This document shows, piece after piece, positions 45,428 through 56,647 of a stretch of 64,000 nt of DNA. The position numbers and the translations under genes are program-made. The stretch's first letter is position 1; each line of letters opens with the position of its first letter. The notes beneath the pieces were generated by a model. That model was not told the origin of the DNA. It saw only the letters and a list, made by a program, of their open reading frames with translations, and searched no databases. The stretch comes from Ctenosaura bakeri (lineage: Eukaryota; Chordata; Lepidosauria; Squamata; Iguanidae), in contig CAOLHI010000645.1 of assembly GCA_948474755.1 (NCBI GenBank), positions 186,001 through 250,000 of the forward strand. The letters are read 5' to 3'.

Positions 45428-46010
45428 CTTATCTGTACTACTTCCTCCCTCACTTTATCTCACCTCACAGCCTCAAAGTGTATTCCTTGCTTTCTTCTTG
45501 TGCACCACTGCTGAGACCACTTTTCCCCCTTTCTCCTCTACTCCCCCTCTTGCTTCACATCATGGCCTTGTGGTGCACCCCTCACTTGCTCCTTGTGTGC
45601 AGTGACTCTCAGCACTGGCTTCTCCATTTCTCCTACTTCTTCCTTCACTTCACCTGAACCCCTTAAAGTATATATCTTACTTGCTTCTTGTAGCTCTCAC
45701 TCCGCTGTCTCTCTCCCTTCCTTCCTCACCTCCCTTCCTCCCAGTGCACCCCTCCCATGGTTCTTGCACTCAGGTGCTCACACCACTTACTCTCCCTTCT
45801 TTCTTACTCAGTCCGTCACCTCGCCTTGTGCCCTCATGGCCTATCCATTCCCTTCTTGCACACCACACTTTTACCTCTTGCTCTCTTATCTCTCTTACTC
45901 CCTGCCCCCTTACCTCACTACCTATCTGGGTGATATGACAATCCTGTACTTGGTGCAAGAGCCATGCTGTCATCCTCTGAGTCTGATTTTTTCCCCTCAG
46001 CATGCTTAGT
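45428..46010. repeat. Pyrimidine-rich degenerate tandem repeat
   Basis: A CT-rich strand in which phrases recur about every 185 bp, for example CCTCAAAGTGTATTCCTTGC near 45472 and CCTTAAAGTATATATCTTAC near 45660, each followed by TTCTTG and a CACTCC/CCACTGC phrase. Long open frames here come from the biased composition and not from coding. Confidence 0.5.
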
Positions 46011-46211
46011 AATCTCTTATTGAGCAGTGGAGGATTATTCTAAACTGCTCACCCAGCGGTCATGCTCAATAGTTCTTCACCTGACAAATCAGCAAATTAG
46101 GAAAAGAGAGCAAGCTACTCCTTTTCCCTTCAGCACTAAGCCCAAGTTAAATGGCTGGAGAAATTGCACAAATTGAACCAGTGGTAATCAGCCCTCAAGG
46201 TAGGATATGAT

Positions 46212-47150
46212 ACTTAGAACCATCTCAGTTATCTAAGATGATGGGTGGGGGAAAGGAATACCTGCTGGAAATGTCAAAAAAGGGAACTTTTCCCCCACAT
46301 ATGGTTGAATTGTGAATAGGTGAAGAAATTTTGGAAGAAGATTCATGATGTAGTTTCTGAAACATTTAAGATTAAATTTTCATTCGTTCCAGAATTGTAT
46401 TTGTTAAATATGACAGATTGTTTAACTCAATTGAACAACACTCAAAAAAGGATAACGGCCATGAAGACAAGGTATGCACAAATGTGGACGCAGTCTTTGA
46501 CCTCGAAAATAAAAGATTGGCTAATTAAACTAAATGAAATGCCTGAATTAGATAAAATAATGACCTCTATGATGGATAGGCCTATAAGCCAATTTAAAAA
46601 TGCATGGGATATGGTATTAACTATATGAGAATCCTATTGGGGCAAAAATGCAGTTCTAGGTATGGAAAATTATGATTAATTAGAAAGCTGTAGTCAATAA
46701 AGGTAATCTCTGAATGCTAAGAACTCTTTTAAGCATGACAGAACAAGTTAGCACACAGGTAATATTTGGATGATATGTACTAACATATGAAATATAAGTA
46801 AACAATAGTCCTGAAGAGAGGTAGACTTGGACAGAAAAACAACAGACATACAAGGTTAAAATATAAATTGTACTAAGAAGGTAATGATCAGATAGATAAT
46901 CACTCAGTTCCTGAGGTAGGGGGTGGGAGGGTAAATGGGGTTGGAGAAGGAAGAGGGAAAAATAGAATATTGGTATCAGCAGATAATTAATAATTAATAG
47001 AACTTAAATGACAGTTAAGGAACTATATAATAGTAAAATTGTTTGCAGAGAACCATACGATATTTGCTGATGCTATATAATTGGGCTTTTTAAATGTATA
47101 TATTCCTTTCTTTCTTTTGTACCTCCATATTGTTTTTAAGCAATAATAAA
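46212..47150 (+). mobile_element. L1-type LINE, 5'-truncated, intact target duplication
   Basis: A 939-bp insert covering the extreme ORF2 C-terminus and 3' UTR (zinc-knuckle CWKCQKRGTF near 46268, then KKFWKKIHDVVSETFKIKFS, colinear with 5990-6968). It ends in AATAATAAAA and is flanked by the perfect 15-bp repeat AAGGTAGGATATGAT (46197-46211 and 47151-47165). The perfect duplication indicates a fairly recent insertion compared with other L1 pieces here. Confidence 0.95.
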
Positions 47151-47266
47151 AAGGTAGGATATGATGTATGTATTATACATTATTTTATCATGTATGATGA
47201 TAATTACAATGTATACTTATAAAAATGGCTATGTAATATTTATTGCAAGCTCTCTTGAAAACTTTG

Positions 47267-47467
47267 ACCATTTCCACACTCCACTGTTATAGTACTATTA
47301 TTCCAGTTTCAACCTCCTGTGGAATTCTGGGTTTTGTAGTTTCCTGAAGCCAAAGAGCTCTTTGGCTAAGAATTCTAAATGTCCCTCCCTAAACTGCAAA
47401 GCCCAGATTTTCATAGGATGTTGAAAGTGGAATAATAGCACTATTAACAGTGTCGTGCTGAAATGGC
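47267..47467. mobile_element. Palindromic MITE, 201 bp
   Basis: ACCATTTCCACACTCCACTG at the start, GTGCTGAAATGGC at the end, flanked by CTTTG on both sides (47262-47266 and 47468-47472). It has the same length as the 29291 copy and the same hairpin layout. Confidence 0.85.
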
Positions 47468-47472
47468 CTTTG

Positions 47473-47697
47473 TGAGAACCAGCTTGATGAAGTAGTTTGA
47501 GCATTAGACTATGACCTTGGAGACCAGGGTTCAATTTCCCACTTAAAAAAAAAAAATCCTGCTTCACCATGGACATCCACTAGGTGACCCTGGGCACATC
47601 ACACTCTCTCAGCCCCAGAAAAGTCTGTGATAGATTTGCCTTAGGGTTGGAATAAATCCGAAATGACTTGGAGGCACACAAGAGCACAACAATATTG
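47473..47697 (+). mobile_element. tRNA-derived SINE with BovB-like tail
   Basis: The head has an A-box-like TAGTTTGAGCATTAG and a B-box-like GGTTCAATTTCC (near 47528), the internal RNA polymerase III promoter. The body contains CTAGGTGACCCTGGGCACAT, and the 3' end AAATGACTTGGAGGCACACA then AGAGCACAACAA resembles the BovB LINE terminus, whose enzyme would move it. A second copy is at 54885-55133. The A run at 47545-47556 is inside the head-body junction. Confidence 0.75.
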
Positions 47698-49889
47698 TAC
47701 ATAAATGTATAATCATAGAGTTACTTTTACTGTCCTGTATTTATTTTTTTTTGAGACAGCAAGTTGTAAATACAAATTACACTGAAACAACAAACTGTGT
47801 CAATAAAGCACTAGAGAAAAAGGCTTAAACCCTATGACTGATTTCATATCAAGAGAATTGCACATGTTGGCTCTGTTATCCTAAGTGGTGGGGAATGTTG
47901 AAGTTTACCCACAATGCCAGCATCTCCTTTGGGGGAATTATAGCTCAAAGGAGGCCTGCCAAGAGGAGGGTAACGGCAAGATCTTTTCACCAATATATGC
48001 CAGTACTAACTGTAGAGAGGATTCAAGTTAAAGTTGACAAAGTATTTTTGTTTCAACTGACAAACACCCAAGAAATCAAACGCTCTTAAGAATTATCAGA
48101 AAGTGAGACAAGAAAGACTGGATACAGAGAGACTGGATAGAAAGGGTGATAGTTACCAGTCCTGAAGAAAGGATTTACAGCAGAGTGGCTCAAACAGCAG
48201 TCTGGGGTACCACATGCAGTGAAAAATGTCCAGCATATTACAAAAAAGTTAGGGTTGAAGCTAAGGTTTTTATACCCTATTTTCCACCCTGAAGGGGTGC
48301 AATGACAAAGCCATAATGGCTTTATCGTGGGGTTGACAAAGGGGTCCAGACTAGGCTTATAGTTTAGAGTGATGAAACATTGATGGGACTTCTCTTAATG
48401 TTTGGTCAGGTAGGAGGCACTGAGAAGGTCTCTGTAAAATAAGATAAAGGGATGGTCTCTGCTTCCTCACCAACCTGTGCAATTTCTCTTTCACTGTTTT
48501 GGGGAGTGCACAGAGTCCAGGGTATTGAATGGATCAGAAGAGACACATAAGCACTGGGCTGTCCTGCCTAATCCTTACTGGACTTATGACCTGACTATGT
48601 CTTAGGTAAACTTCATCTGGTAACATACTTGTCCAGTCAGTATGCTCTTGATCATGTTTTTCAGTTTTTCATAAATATGTCCAGTTATGAAAATAGCACA
48701 TCCTGCAGGAAGCAGGATGTAGAGTATGGTAACTAGTTTTTGCAAGTGGAATCACTGAACCTTCAATCAAAGCACAACATTTTGCTATTAGGTAGCCAAA
48801 AATAGCGATGTCAGTACTTTTTTTCCTCCAAGAAAGTCAACTGGAAGTTTTTTTAAAAAAGAAAGCATTAATGAAATAGAGATAGATAACCCTTCCAAAT
48901 GCCAGTAACCATTATAATGGATACTATTTATATTCTAGAAAGTTAGAAATTATTTTTCTTTTTTACCTGGACTTATTGAAATATGGTACAATTATAGTTT
49001 AGAGTCCTCTTAGCAGTAAGTACAGGAAGCTCTCACCTTTTGATGCTCCTTTATCTGACAACTTTTTCTTTTTGGTGCTTCTAAATTAAGGACGAGTACC
49101 ATTAATTTGACATGGGGTCTGCTCTTTCATAATTTCTTCTTGCCTACAGAGTGTTGATTGGGACCACTCACACGCACATGGTCCCAATTCTTGTCTAAGG
49201 AAAGAGTGGACCCCTGGCCCAATTAATTGAACTTGTTTGTACTGCAAGTGTCAAAACAGCGGGCTTCATCTTTGTCTTGCCTGTGGAGAACCATGCATGT
49301 GTTGCTTGCAAATTGAGCTCAGAGTGGGGGAAAAAGTGCCAAGCCAGCTGAGAAACTTCACAAGCAGTATGTGCACACGGTTTGTTCCAAACAAGGCCTC
49401 TGTAATTCCTTTATGTTCCCTATAGTAGATGGACTCCATGTTTTGATCATTTCTGCTTTCTGACAGTGCTTCAGTCCTTAACTTGACAGATAAGCAGGGG
49501 AAACCTGTATTTCTTTACATACTGAGTACTGCTGTTTTTTCCCCTGTCCCCCACCAACCTGTAGCTTTGGATTACACCAGAATGCCCTTGAGGCAGAGAG
49601 AAGGATTCTCTCCTTCCCCAACTTTAGAGCCTGTAGAGGTTACCTACAAATTTCAGGTTATGTACAAGCAAAGCCTACCAAAGATAAGATTGGATTTATT
49701 GCTATTAGATGATCCCCCCCCTTAAAAACAAACAAAACTAGTGTCAAAGGCAAGTTATCACTTGGCAGCATGCTGCTACATGCTTCTCTTCAGACGTTCC
49801 TGGGAATGTACGTTTTTACTTTTTAAAACACATTTTAGTTGATTTTGTATTGCTCTTCTAAACTATGGGTGATTATTGATTAGAGTAGC
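47698..49889. other. No gene recognised
   Basis: 2.2 kb without recognisable repeats or coding signatures. This is one of the longest apparently unique stretches. Small frames (for example near 47895 and 49237) show no domain. Confidence 0.5.
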
Positions 49890-50144
49890 AATTAGTAGAA
49901 GACAGTCTGCATTTATCAAGAACAAATCCTGCCAAACTATGTTTGTCAAGAACAAATCCTGCCAAATTATGTCTTTTTAAAATCGGGTCACTGGTTTAGT
50001 AGAGGGTAGGGATGCTGTACGTGTTGTTTATCTGGATTTCAGCAAAATATTTCACAAAGTTCCCCATGATATTTTGATAAGCAAACTAAATGTAAAATAT
50101 ATGGAAACACTCGCATGTGGATCCATAATTGGTTGGAAAACCAT

Positions 50145-51421
50145 TGTTAGGCTTGGAAATTTATTGGAGAATTCATAACTGTTAATCATTTAATGTTATG
50201 TTGATTGACAGTTCGGACAATTATAGCTCATCAAACAATCTTGCTTTAAGCAGTGTTTATTCTGCTCTGCATCTGTTTATAATCAGTATGGACAAGTGAA
50301 GGACTCTTGAGAATGACCTAGGATGTAACAGGGTCATGTGGACTCAGGAATTTAAAGGGCAGATAAAATGTAACACATGTAGAAGCTGTAACTTTGCTGA
50401 CGCTGATGCATTAATCTTTTCTTTCCTGTAAGCATTCTTTGATATAAACATAAAATGGTATAAGAAGGGAAGCCTGAAAGAATAAATCATCCTTCCTAGG
50501 ATCCTTTGGCCAAAGTTCTTGTGTGAATTCGTTCCCCGCCGCCTAGCTCGCGATGGCGGGGGGGGAACGGCCTTTGCCGCCCTCCCTCGAAGCGTGGCCA
50601 CATGTGATTGGTCGCTGGGGACAAGGAGGGGCGGGCGCAGGAGTTTGGCCCTGCGCCGCCTCCCCAGTGGCCATTCTTGCAGATCCGGGCACCCACCCTC
50701 CCGCCCTATGGTTTCAGTGTAAGACAGCTGGTCGCTTCGGGGCCGGGTAGGAATTTTTTCCCCTTTTCATGGGGGATTTTTTCGCCTACCCTACACTGCG
50801 CCTGGGGTGGGGTAATTGGCTTACAGGGTGGCGGCTGAAGCCAGTATTAAATAGGTTGTCACTGTTATTATAAGTAGGTTGGCCGGAAGGGGGGGCTTTA
50901 GGTTCGGCGTGTACCTATGGCACCCCCCCTTGTGGGGTGTAGGATAAATCATATCCTTGGGGAGGGTCCTGGGATCACCCCACTTGCTGTGCAGCTGGGG
51001 GTGGTACTCGGGGCTTGCCTTCCAGACAAGGGCTGGCCAAAAGCCATCATGCAACTTCAGCGATTGGCTTTGGGGCCCGGTACTTCGCCCAACGGGCTAG
51101 GGGAGATGGTCGGGAGCGGCATCTTGACCCTAGCCCGAGGATGCTGTATACCCCCCCCGTTTTTTCCCTTCAGGTATTTAAATCAAGTTCATGTTCAAGT
51201 TGAAATTTGAGTTGAAGTTCAACCCCTGTTAAATAGGCATATTAATAAATTGCCCTAGTTCAACCCAAGCTCTGTCTGTGGTCTCGTTATTTCGTGGGTT
51301 GGGTGGCAATGTCTTATCTTTCTTTTTCTACCTTCCTATCTTGTGTTTGGGGGGGGGGTCATATCAGATCCATGTCCATCTGGGGAATGGTAAGGTGTGG
51401 TCTATTTATCCACCCTGGCAT
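50145..51421 (+). mobile_element. Long solo LTR with CpG-rich core
   Basis: 1277 bp, TGTTAGGCTTGG...CCACCCTGGCA, with 4-bp flanks CCAT (50141-50144) and TCAT (51422-51425), one mismatch. Polyadenylation-type AATAAA is at about 51244, followed by CTCTGTCTGTGGTCTCG, typical of an R-U5 region. From about 50520 to 51130 the sequence is unusually GC and CpG rich. Small frames within (for example 50519-50722) have no known domain. No internal retroviral genes remain. Confidence 0.7.
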
Positions 51422-51458
51422 CATGTTTAAACAGTCATAATCAATGGCTGTGTTTTAG

Positions 51459-51554
51459 GCCATTTCTGCACTACACTGTTATAGTGCTATTATTCCACTT
51501 TCAACTTCCTATGGAATCCTGGGACTTGCAATTTAACGAGGGGCCTTTAGAATT
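51459..51554. mobile_element. Palindromic MITE, 5' half only
   Basis: GGCCATTTCTGCACTACACT through GGAATCCTGGGACTTGCA to CCTTTAGAATT. The inverted second half is missing. Confidence 0.75.
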
Positions 51555-51743
51555 GTTTTAATCAATGGCTTAGATGATGGATTAGAGGGAATCCTTATCA
51601 AGTTTGTGGATGACACATTGGGAAATAGGAACAGAATTCGAAAGAACTTAGATGAACTAGAAAACTAGGCTGAAACTGATAGAATGAAATTCAGTAGAGA
51701 CATAAGCAAAATTTTACATTTAGGCTACAAAGATCAAATGTAC

Positions 51744-52608
51744 TGTAAGTCCCCTAACCCACCTAAAAACTATGTCCTGAGGATCCTAATTATTTTGTAT
51801 CAAACATAGTGAGCCATAGAGATATACTGGATGGACACGTAGGAAGTGGCTATGGAGATAGATCAAAAGAGTAGCTTGTTTTCTGTCACACATCCTGGGT
51901 AATCTTGCAAATGGCTCAAAGGACACTTGAATGGATTTTCAGCAGTGATCAGGAGACAATAACTCTTTGGGAGCAAATGAACAATGCAAAACAGCCTGGA
52001 ATGTGACACTTTGAGGTATGCATCCCCAGATGAGAAACTCATCTTGCAGGAAACTACAAGGATGCTTGGCTGTATTTTCTTTGAACTACAAAGCTGAAAT
52101 CCACCAGCATAAAAATGTAGCCATCTGTTCCCCAGGACATGGCCCTTTTCCTTCTCCATTTCAGAGTTTGGAGTTCGGAGTTCTCTCAGATCCGCAAACT
52201 ATGAAGCTGGTGTGCTCCCCTCAGCCTCAAAAGGTGTGGCTGAGATCATTTTTTCTCCCAGCTGAAGACTTCTGGATTGGTACAGTATTAACCCAAACCC
52301 TTATGTCTCTCTCTCTCTCTTAATTTTCACCTTTTTCTAAATTTCTATAGTCTTGTATGCTTGTTGGAGTGAGTGTAGCTGAGTGATTGTATGGATTTTA
52401 ACATCTATGCCAATAAAATACTTAAATTTGAACAGTTTGTGTGATTCCTGACTGGGCCTGATCCCGTAAACATTGGGTTAAAGATCCTTAATTACCCTGC
52501 CCTCTTTGCATTGCTAAAACAGTGCTCAGAGCTAATTTTCCCCACAAGAGACGATTTTGACAGCCTTTGGGAATCCCCTTAAGGGAGCCCCAAGCAAGCA
52601 GGGTAACA
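51744..52608 (+). mobile_element. Solo LTR, related terminal sequence
   Basis: 865 bp, TGTAAGTCCCC...CAGGGTAACA, flanked by GTAC (51740-51743) and GTAT (52609-52612), one mismatch. AATAAAAT is at about 52413. The last 170 bp follow the same plan as the LTRs at 12691 and 42540 (TTACCCTGCCTCTT-like, then AATTTCCCC, then GGGTAACA), while the 5' part differs. Its removal joins LINE sequence across the site. Confidence 0.75.
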
Positions 52609-52912
52609 GTATACTTATAGGATGGAAGACACTTGACAGCAGTAGTACATGTGAAAAGGGCCTTGGAATTATTGTTCATCATAAATTGCTCATGATGCAG
52701 CAGTGTGATGCTGCAGCAAAGAAGGTAAATGTTATTTTAACCTGCATTAATAGAGCTGTTATTTTCAGGATAAGAAAATAATAGTCCCGCTATATTCTGC
52801 ACTGGTGAGGACTCATCAGGAGCACTGCATTGAGTTCTGAATGCCTCATTTTAAGAAGGATAGAGGCAAATTGGAGTAGGTTCAAAGAAGGGCAAAAAGA
52901 AGGATAATTTGG

Positions 52913-53858
52913 TATTGAACCAATGTCTAGGGTCTGTAATGGACTGGATGAGGGCAAATAAACTGAAGTTCAATTGAGACAAGACGGAGTGCTCCTGGTA
53001 AGATCAGGGAATAGGGACTTTGATGGTGTTACACTCCCTCAAATCTCAGGCTCACAGTTTGGTTGTTCTCTTCGATTCTGTTTTGAAATTAGATGCTCAT
53101 GTTTCAGCAATGGCCAGGAGTGCATTTTCATAGCTAAATCATGTGCACCATCTGCATCCATTCCTTGAGACGTCAGGTTCTGGCTACAGTGAAACATGCC
53201 TTTATTACATTTCAGTTGGACTACTGTAACACACTTTGCATGGGGCTGCCTTTGAAAACTGCTCAGAAACTTGAGCAAGTTCAAAATGTGGCAGCTAGAA
53301 TGCTGACCAGGGCCAGTTACAAGGAGCACACAACTCCCTTGTTAAAATAGCTTCACTGGCTACTTGTTTGTTTCAGGCACAATTCAAAGTGCTGGTCATG
53401 ACCTATAAAGCCCTATGCACCTTAGCTCCAGATTATTTGAAAGACCGTATTTCTTATACAAACCTGCCAGAGCTTCAAGATCTGCAGGGGAAGACTTTTT
53501 TTCAGTCCACTACTATCCCAGGCTCACTTGGTGAGGATAGCCTTCTCACTGGCTGCTCTCACCCTTTGGAACTCCCTTCCATGGGAGGCCAGGCAGGCCC
53601 CTGCCTTGCTTACCTTTTGCTCATAGTCAAAACTTTCCTATTCAGGCATGCTTTTAATATGTGAGAAGGTGAGCTTTTATTTTATTTGGATGTTTTATTT
53701 TTTTATGTTTCTATAGTGACTTTTCACTGTTTCGATATGATTATTTAAATTGTTTTAAATCATATTGTAATTTTTAAAAACTTTTCTGGAAGCCAATTTA
53801 GGCCCTACTCTGGGACAAAGGAGCATATAAATATAATAATCAATCAATCAATCAGTAT
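52913..53858 (+). mobile_element. L2-like LINE, 5'-truncated
   Basis: Begins in the reverse transcriptase thumb region (MDWMRANKLKFN-like near 52940) and continues with a block like LDAHVSAMARSAFS, VKHAFITFQLDYCNTLCMGL (53185-53245), QNVAARMLTRA and FKVLVMTYKALCTLAPDYLKDR (53370-53440). The 3' UTR ends in an ATCA microsatellite at about 53840-53856. Sequence on both sides belongs to the L3-like LINE. Confidence 0.8.
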
Positions 53859-54118
53859 GGAGAACAAAACATATTATGAAAGGATGAGGGAGTTGGATAT
53901 GTTCAGCTTGATGAACAGAAGATTGCAGGGTGATATGTTTGCACTGTTTAAATATGTATCTAAAAGGCTGTTACAGAGAGAAAGGTGCAAGTTTGTTCTT
54001 TGCTGCCCCAGAAGGTAGGACTAGGTCTACTAATTTGAACTTAGGGTAGCATACATTTTGATTGAGCATTATAAGTAACTTCTTGATGTTAAGAGTGGAT
54101 TGATTATAAAACCAATAA

Positions 54119-54572
54119 CTAAGACCATTTCCACATTAGCATTTTAAAATGGTGCAGAGCGACCTCCAACAGAGGTCTTCTGCACCATAGCGTGGACTGG
54201 CATGGACTACTTTTTGTAGTTCCACACCTCAATCCACGCAGGAGTGACTGGAGCTGGTTGCGCAGTGTGGTTTTTAAAAACCTCTTTTCAGAGGTTTTTA
54301 AAAAACAGGGAGCGTGCAACCCCGTGCCGCTCTGTTGCCCGGCTCAGAAGCAGATTTGCAGGCGCGCGCAAGTGCGTGCCTTCAGATCTGCCGGGGGCGG
54401 GCTTCCAGCTGGCGAGCTTCTCCAACTGGAAGCTGCCATTTGGGATGCCGGAGGACTGTGGAGCAGCAAGCGAGCGCTGCTCCGCATGGCGACGGACTTT
54501 CCCGGCTGCTGGTAAGCTCCGTTTTCGGGTGTTTTTGCCCGTTTTCCCCCACACGTGTGGAAAGGGCCTTAG
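54119..54572. mobile_element. GC-rich MITE inside the L3-like LINE
   Basis: About 454 bp bounded by CTAAGACCATTTCCACA and TGTGGAAAGGGCCTTAG, which are inverted repeats. The interior has CpG-rich sequence (GGCGCGCGCAAGTGCGTGCC) and a local hairpin TTTAAAAACCTCT / AGAGGTTTTTAAA at 54273-54304. It resembles 24204-24619 in its ends and composition. Frames inside have no domain. Confidence 0.75.
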
Positions 54573-54884
54573 AGAGGAGGTGGGCATCTCAAAAGGAGGC
54601 TAGAGAGCTACCTGTTGGGGATACTCTAGCAGGATTTCCTGCACTGAGCAAGGTCTCAATAACCTATGAGGCCTCTTCCAACTCTATGATTCTATGAATT
54701 CTAAATGTTTGAAACGGTATTAGTTTATTGCTGCCTTTCCCCCCTTGTTTCCATCACTTGTAAATTAGGTATGGGAGTGGCAGTGAGGCTGGCCCAAGGT
54801 CACCCAGTATTTGGTTAGGAATTTGAACTCAGGGTAATCCAACACTCTGGCTGCTACACTATGGTAGATTTGTTTTATCACTGT

Positions 54885-55133
54885 GTGCTAGGTAGTAAGA
54901 GCACCAGCACTGAGTGCTGGAGTAGGACTTGGGTCACCAGGTTCTGAATTCCTGCTCTACTGTTGGAAACCCATTGGGTGATCTTGGGCAAGTCACACTT
55001 TCTTAGGCTCAGAGGAGGGCAATGGCAAACCCATCTCTGATCAAATCACGCCAAGACAATCTTGTGATTAGATCTGCCTTAGGGTTCAATATAAATTGGA
55101 AACAATTTGGAGGCACATCACCACCACCAAATC
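54885..55133 (+). mobile_element. tRNA-derived SINE with BovB-like tail
   Basis: B-box-like GGTTCTGAATTCC near 54941, body motif CATTGGGTGATCTTGGGCAA and GTCACACTTTCTTAGGCTCA, tail AATTTGGAGGCACATCACCA. Same family as 47473-47697, with more diverged promoter boxes. Confidence 0.75.
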
Positions 55134-55585
55134 CAAGGGTTAAGGAAACAGACACTGGGCCTTCAGTCTTTACAATTATGAGTGTAATAATAAGCCTGAA
55201 GTTATCATCTTCAATATCAAAAGCATTCTTTTCTATCTCAGTGCCCAGGGATTATAAGAAGGACAGTGTTGCTCTTTTGTCCTGCTTCTTGTTTCCCCAA
55301 GGGCTTCTGCTTGGCCAGGGTGTGAACAAAATGCTGTACTAGAGAAATATTGCTCTGAGCCATTGTGACTTTTCTTATGTTCTGATATTTTGAGGCAAAA
55401 CAGAAGGGTGAGTGTTCTATCAGTACAAATACAATTTGAATGATTCAGGCTCTAGATGTTTTTATTGGGAATATTTTTCAGATGTTTATGAACTCTAATA
55501 TGCCTGCAAATAAAGGAGTACTGAACTTTGCCTGCAATGTCTCCAGTCAAATTATTCTCTGTATCTCAAACTCCTCACAGAGCTA
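55134..55585. other. No gene recognised
   Basis: Unassigned sequence between a SINE and a pogo-like MITE. Confidence 0.45.
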
Positions 55586-55975
55586 TACAGTCAGCCCTCC
55601 TCCACATTTGCAGGTTTCACTCTTGCAGATTTCATTATTCACAGATTATTTGCTGTCTACTCTGCTGCCTCCCTATGTCATTTCTAATAGGGACTGCAAG
55701 CCTCGTGAGACTGAGAAACTGTGAACAAGGCTTGTAAGTCCCTCTTAAAAATGGTGTAGGGCAGCAGCAGAGGTAGCTGTAAGCCCCACCAGCCACTCAC
55801 TTCTGCCTTATGAAGGAACCCTGGTGCCTCAAAGGAATCTACGGTGAGTTGAATATGGAGATCATACTTTTTTGTGTGTTAAATACAGTTTGGGAGGGCC
55901 TAGAGTTATTCATGGTTTTTCCACTTTCATGGGGGTCCTGCGCCCCTAACCCTAGTAAATGTGGAGGGATGGCTA
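55586..55975. mobile_element. pogo/Tigger-like MITE
   Basis: Inverted ends ACAGTCAGCCCTCCTCCACA and TGTGGAGGGATGGCTAT, next to TA dinucleotides on both sides. About 390 bp, noncoding. The first 60 bases also read TTTGCAGGTTTCACTCTTGC, matching the fragment at 63059. Confidence 0.7.
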
Positions 55976-56647
55976 TACTTTGGTGCGGTCCTGTTAAAGG
56001 CAATAATCAACACAGGTATTACTTGTGCAGAGGGAGCTTGGTTGCAAGAGGCAGAGAAATATTATGATATGAATTGACTAGCTCCTAAACAATAATCAAT
56101 CCAAAGCACATCAATCAGTTAATCAATTAATAAAGCAAAAGACTAAATGAATAGAAATAAAAATAAGATCCATTTCTATCTACTGGATTAAAATGTGAGG
56201 ATACCGAACTCCCAGCTTTATCAAGGTTGTGCCTGAAACTAAAATCAAGATCAATCATGGTGAGTGACTAAGCAGAGAATATGGAGAGCAGTAGGGGCTG
56301 AATTCTGGGCATTACCAGGATAGGGAGTAAGCAAAAGAGGGGCTGTGAAGCTTCTCAGAGAAGTTCATGGGCAGGAATCACATTCTTCAAAGGTTAGTCT
56401 TGGAGTGTGTGCTGCACAGGGGACGACCTCTGGAATAGATTATCTCAGCTACAAGGTCAGCAATGCTATTCGGCCAGCTAAATTCAATATCCTTCTCAGA
56501 TTCCCTACCACTCTCCATCCCAGCTTTTTGGTAACCTGCGTGCCAATTTCCGCTTCTGTATCCCTCCTTCAGTTTTCTCTTGAAAAATAGGTTCAAACCC
56601 CTCTAAAGGAACGTGATGAGGAGCAGAGGCCTCTAAATTGGGAGCAG
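55976..56647. other. No gene recognised
   Basis: Contains a short AATCA-rich patch (about 56090-56130) and otherwise unassigned sequence. Confidence 0.45.

Larger units (their letters stand above)
49890..54705 (+). mobile_element. L3/CR1-like LINE carrying five nested insertions
   Basis: One old LINE in six pieces, all plus and in consensus order: 49890-50144 (reverse transcriptase, YLDFSKIFHKVPHD-like near 50030, preceded by a short duplicated AACAAATCCTGCCAAA), 51422-51458, 51555-51743 (FVDDTLGN-like near 51605), 52609-52912 (thumb region, [13 protein letters not shown]), 53859-54118 (ENKTYYERMRELDMFSLMNR-like) and 54573-54705 (3' end, CTCTTCCAACTCTATGATTC). Between them lie a 1277-bp LTR, a partial MITE, an 865-bp LTR, an L2 and a GC-rich MITE. 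The frame is broken by many stops. Confidence 0.75.

Noticed and set aside
45412..46009. Leu/Ser/Pro-rich frames that resemble membrane proteins
   Set aside because: They arise from a pyrimidine-rich degenerate tandem repeat. Hydrophobicity follows from CT-rich codons.
50519..50838. A host CpG-island promoter with a first exon
   Set aside because: The block lies inside an LTR with defined ends and 4-bp flanks; no splice-linked exon is visible.
54192..54697. Several overlapping frames of 100-127 codons in GC-rich DNA
   Set aside because: High GC lowers stop frequency; all lie in the noncoding GC-rich MITE and its border, and none has a domain.
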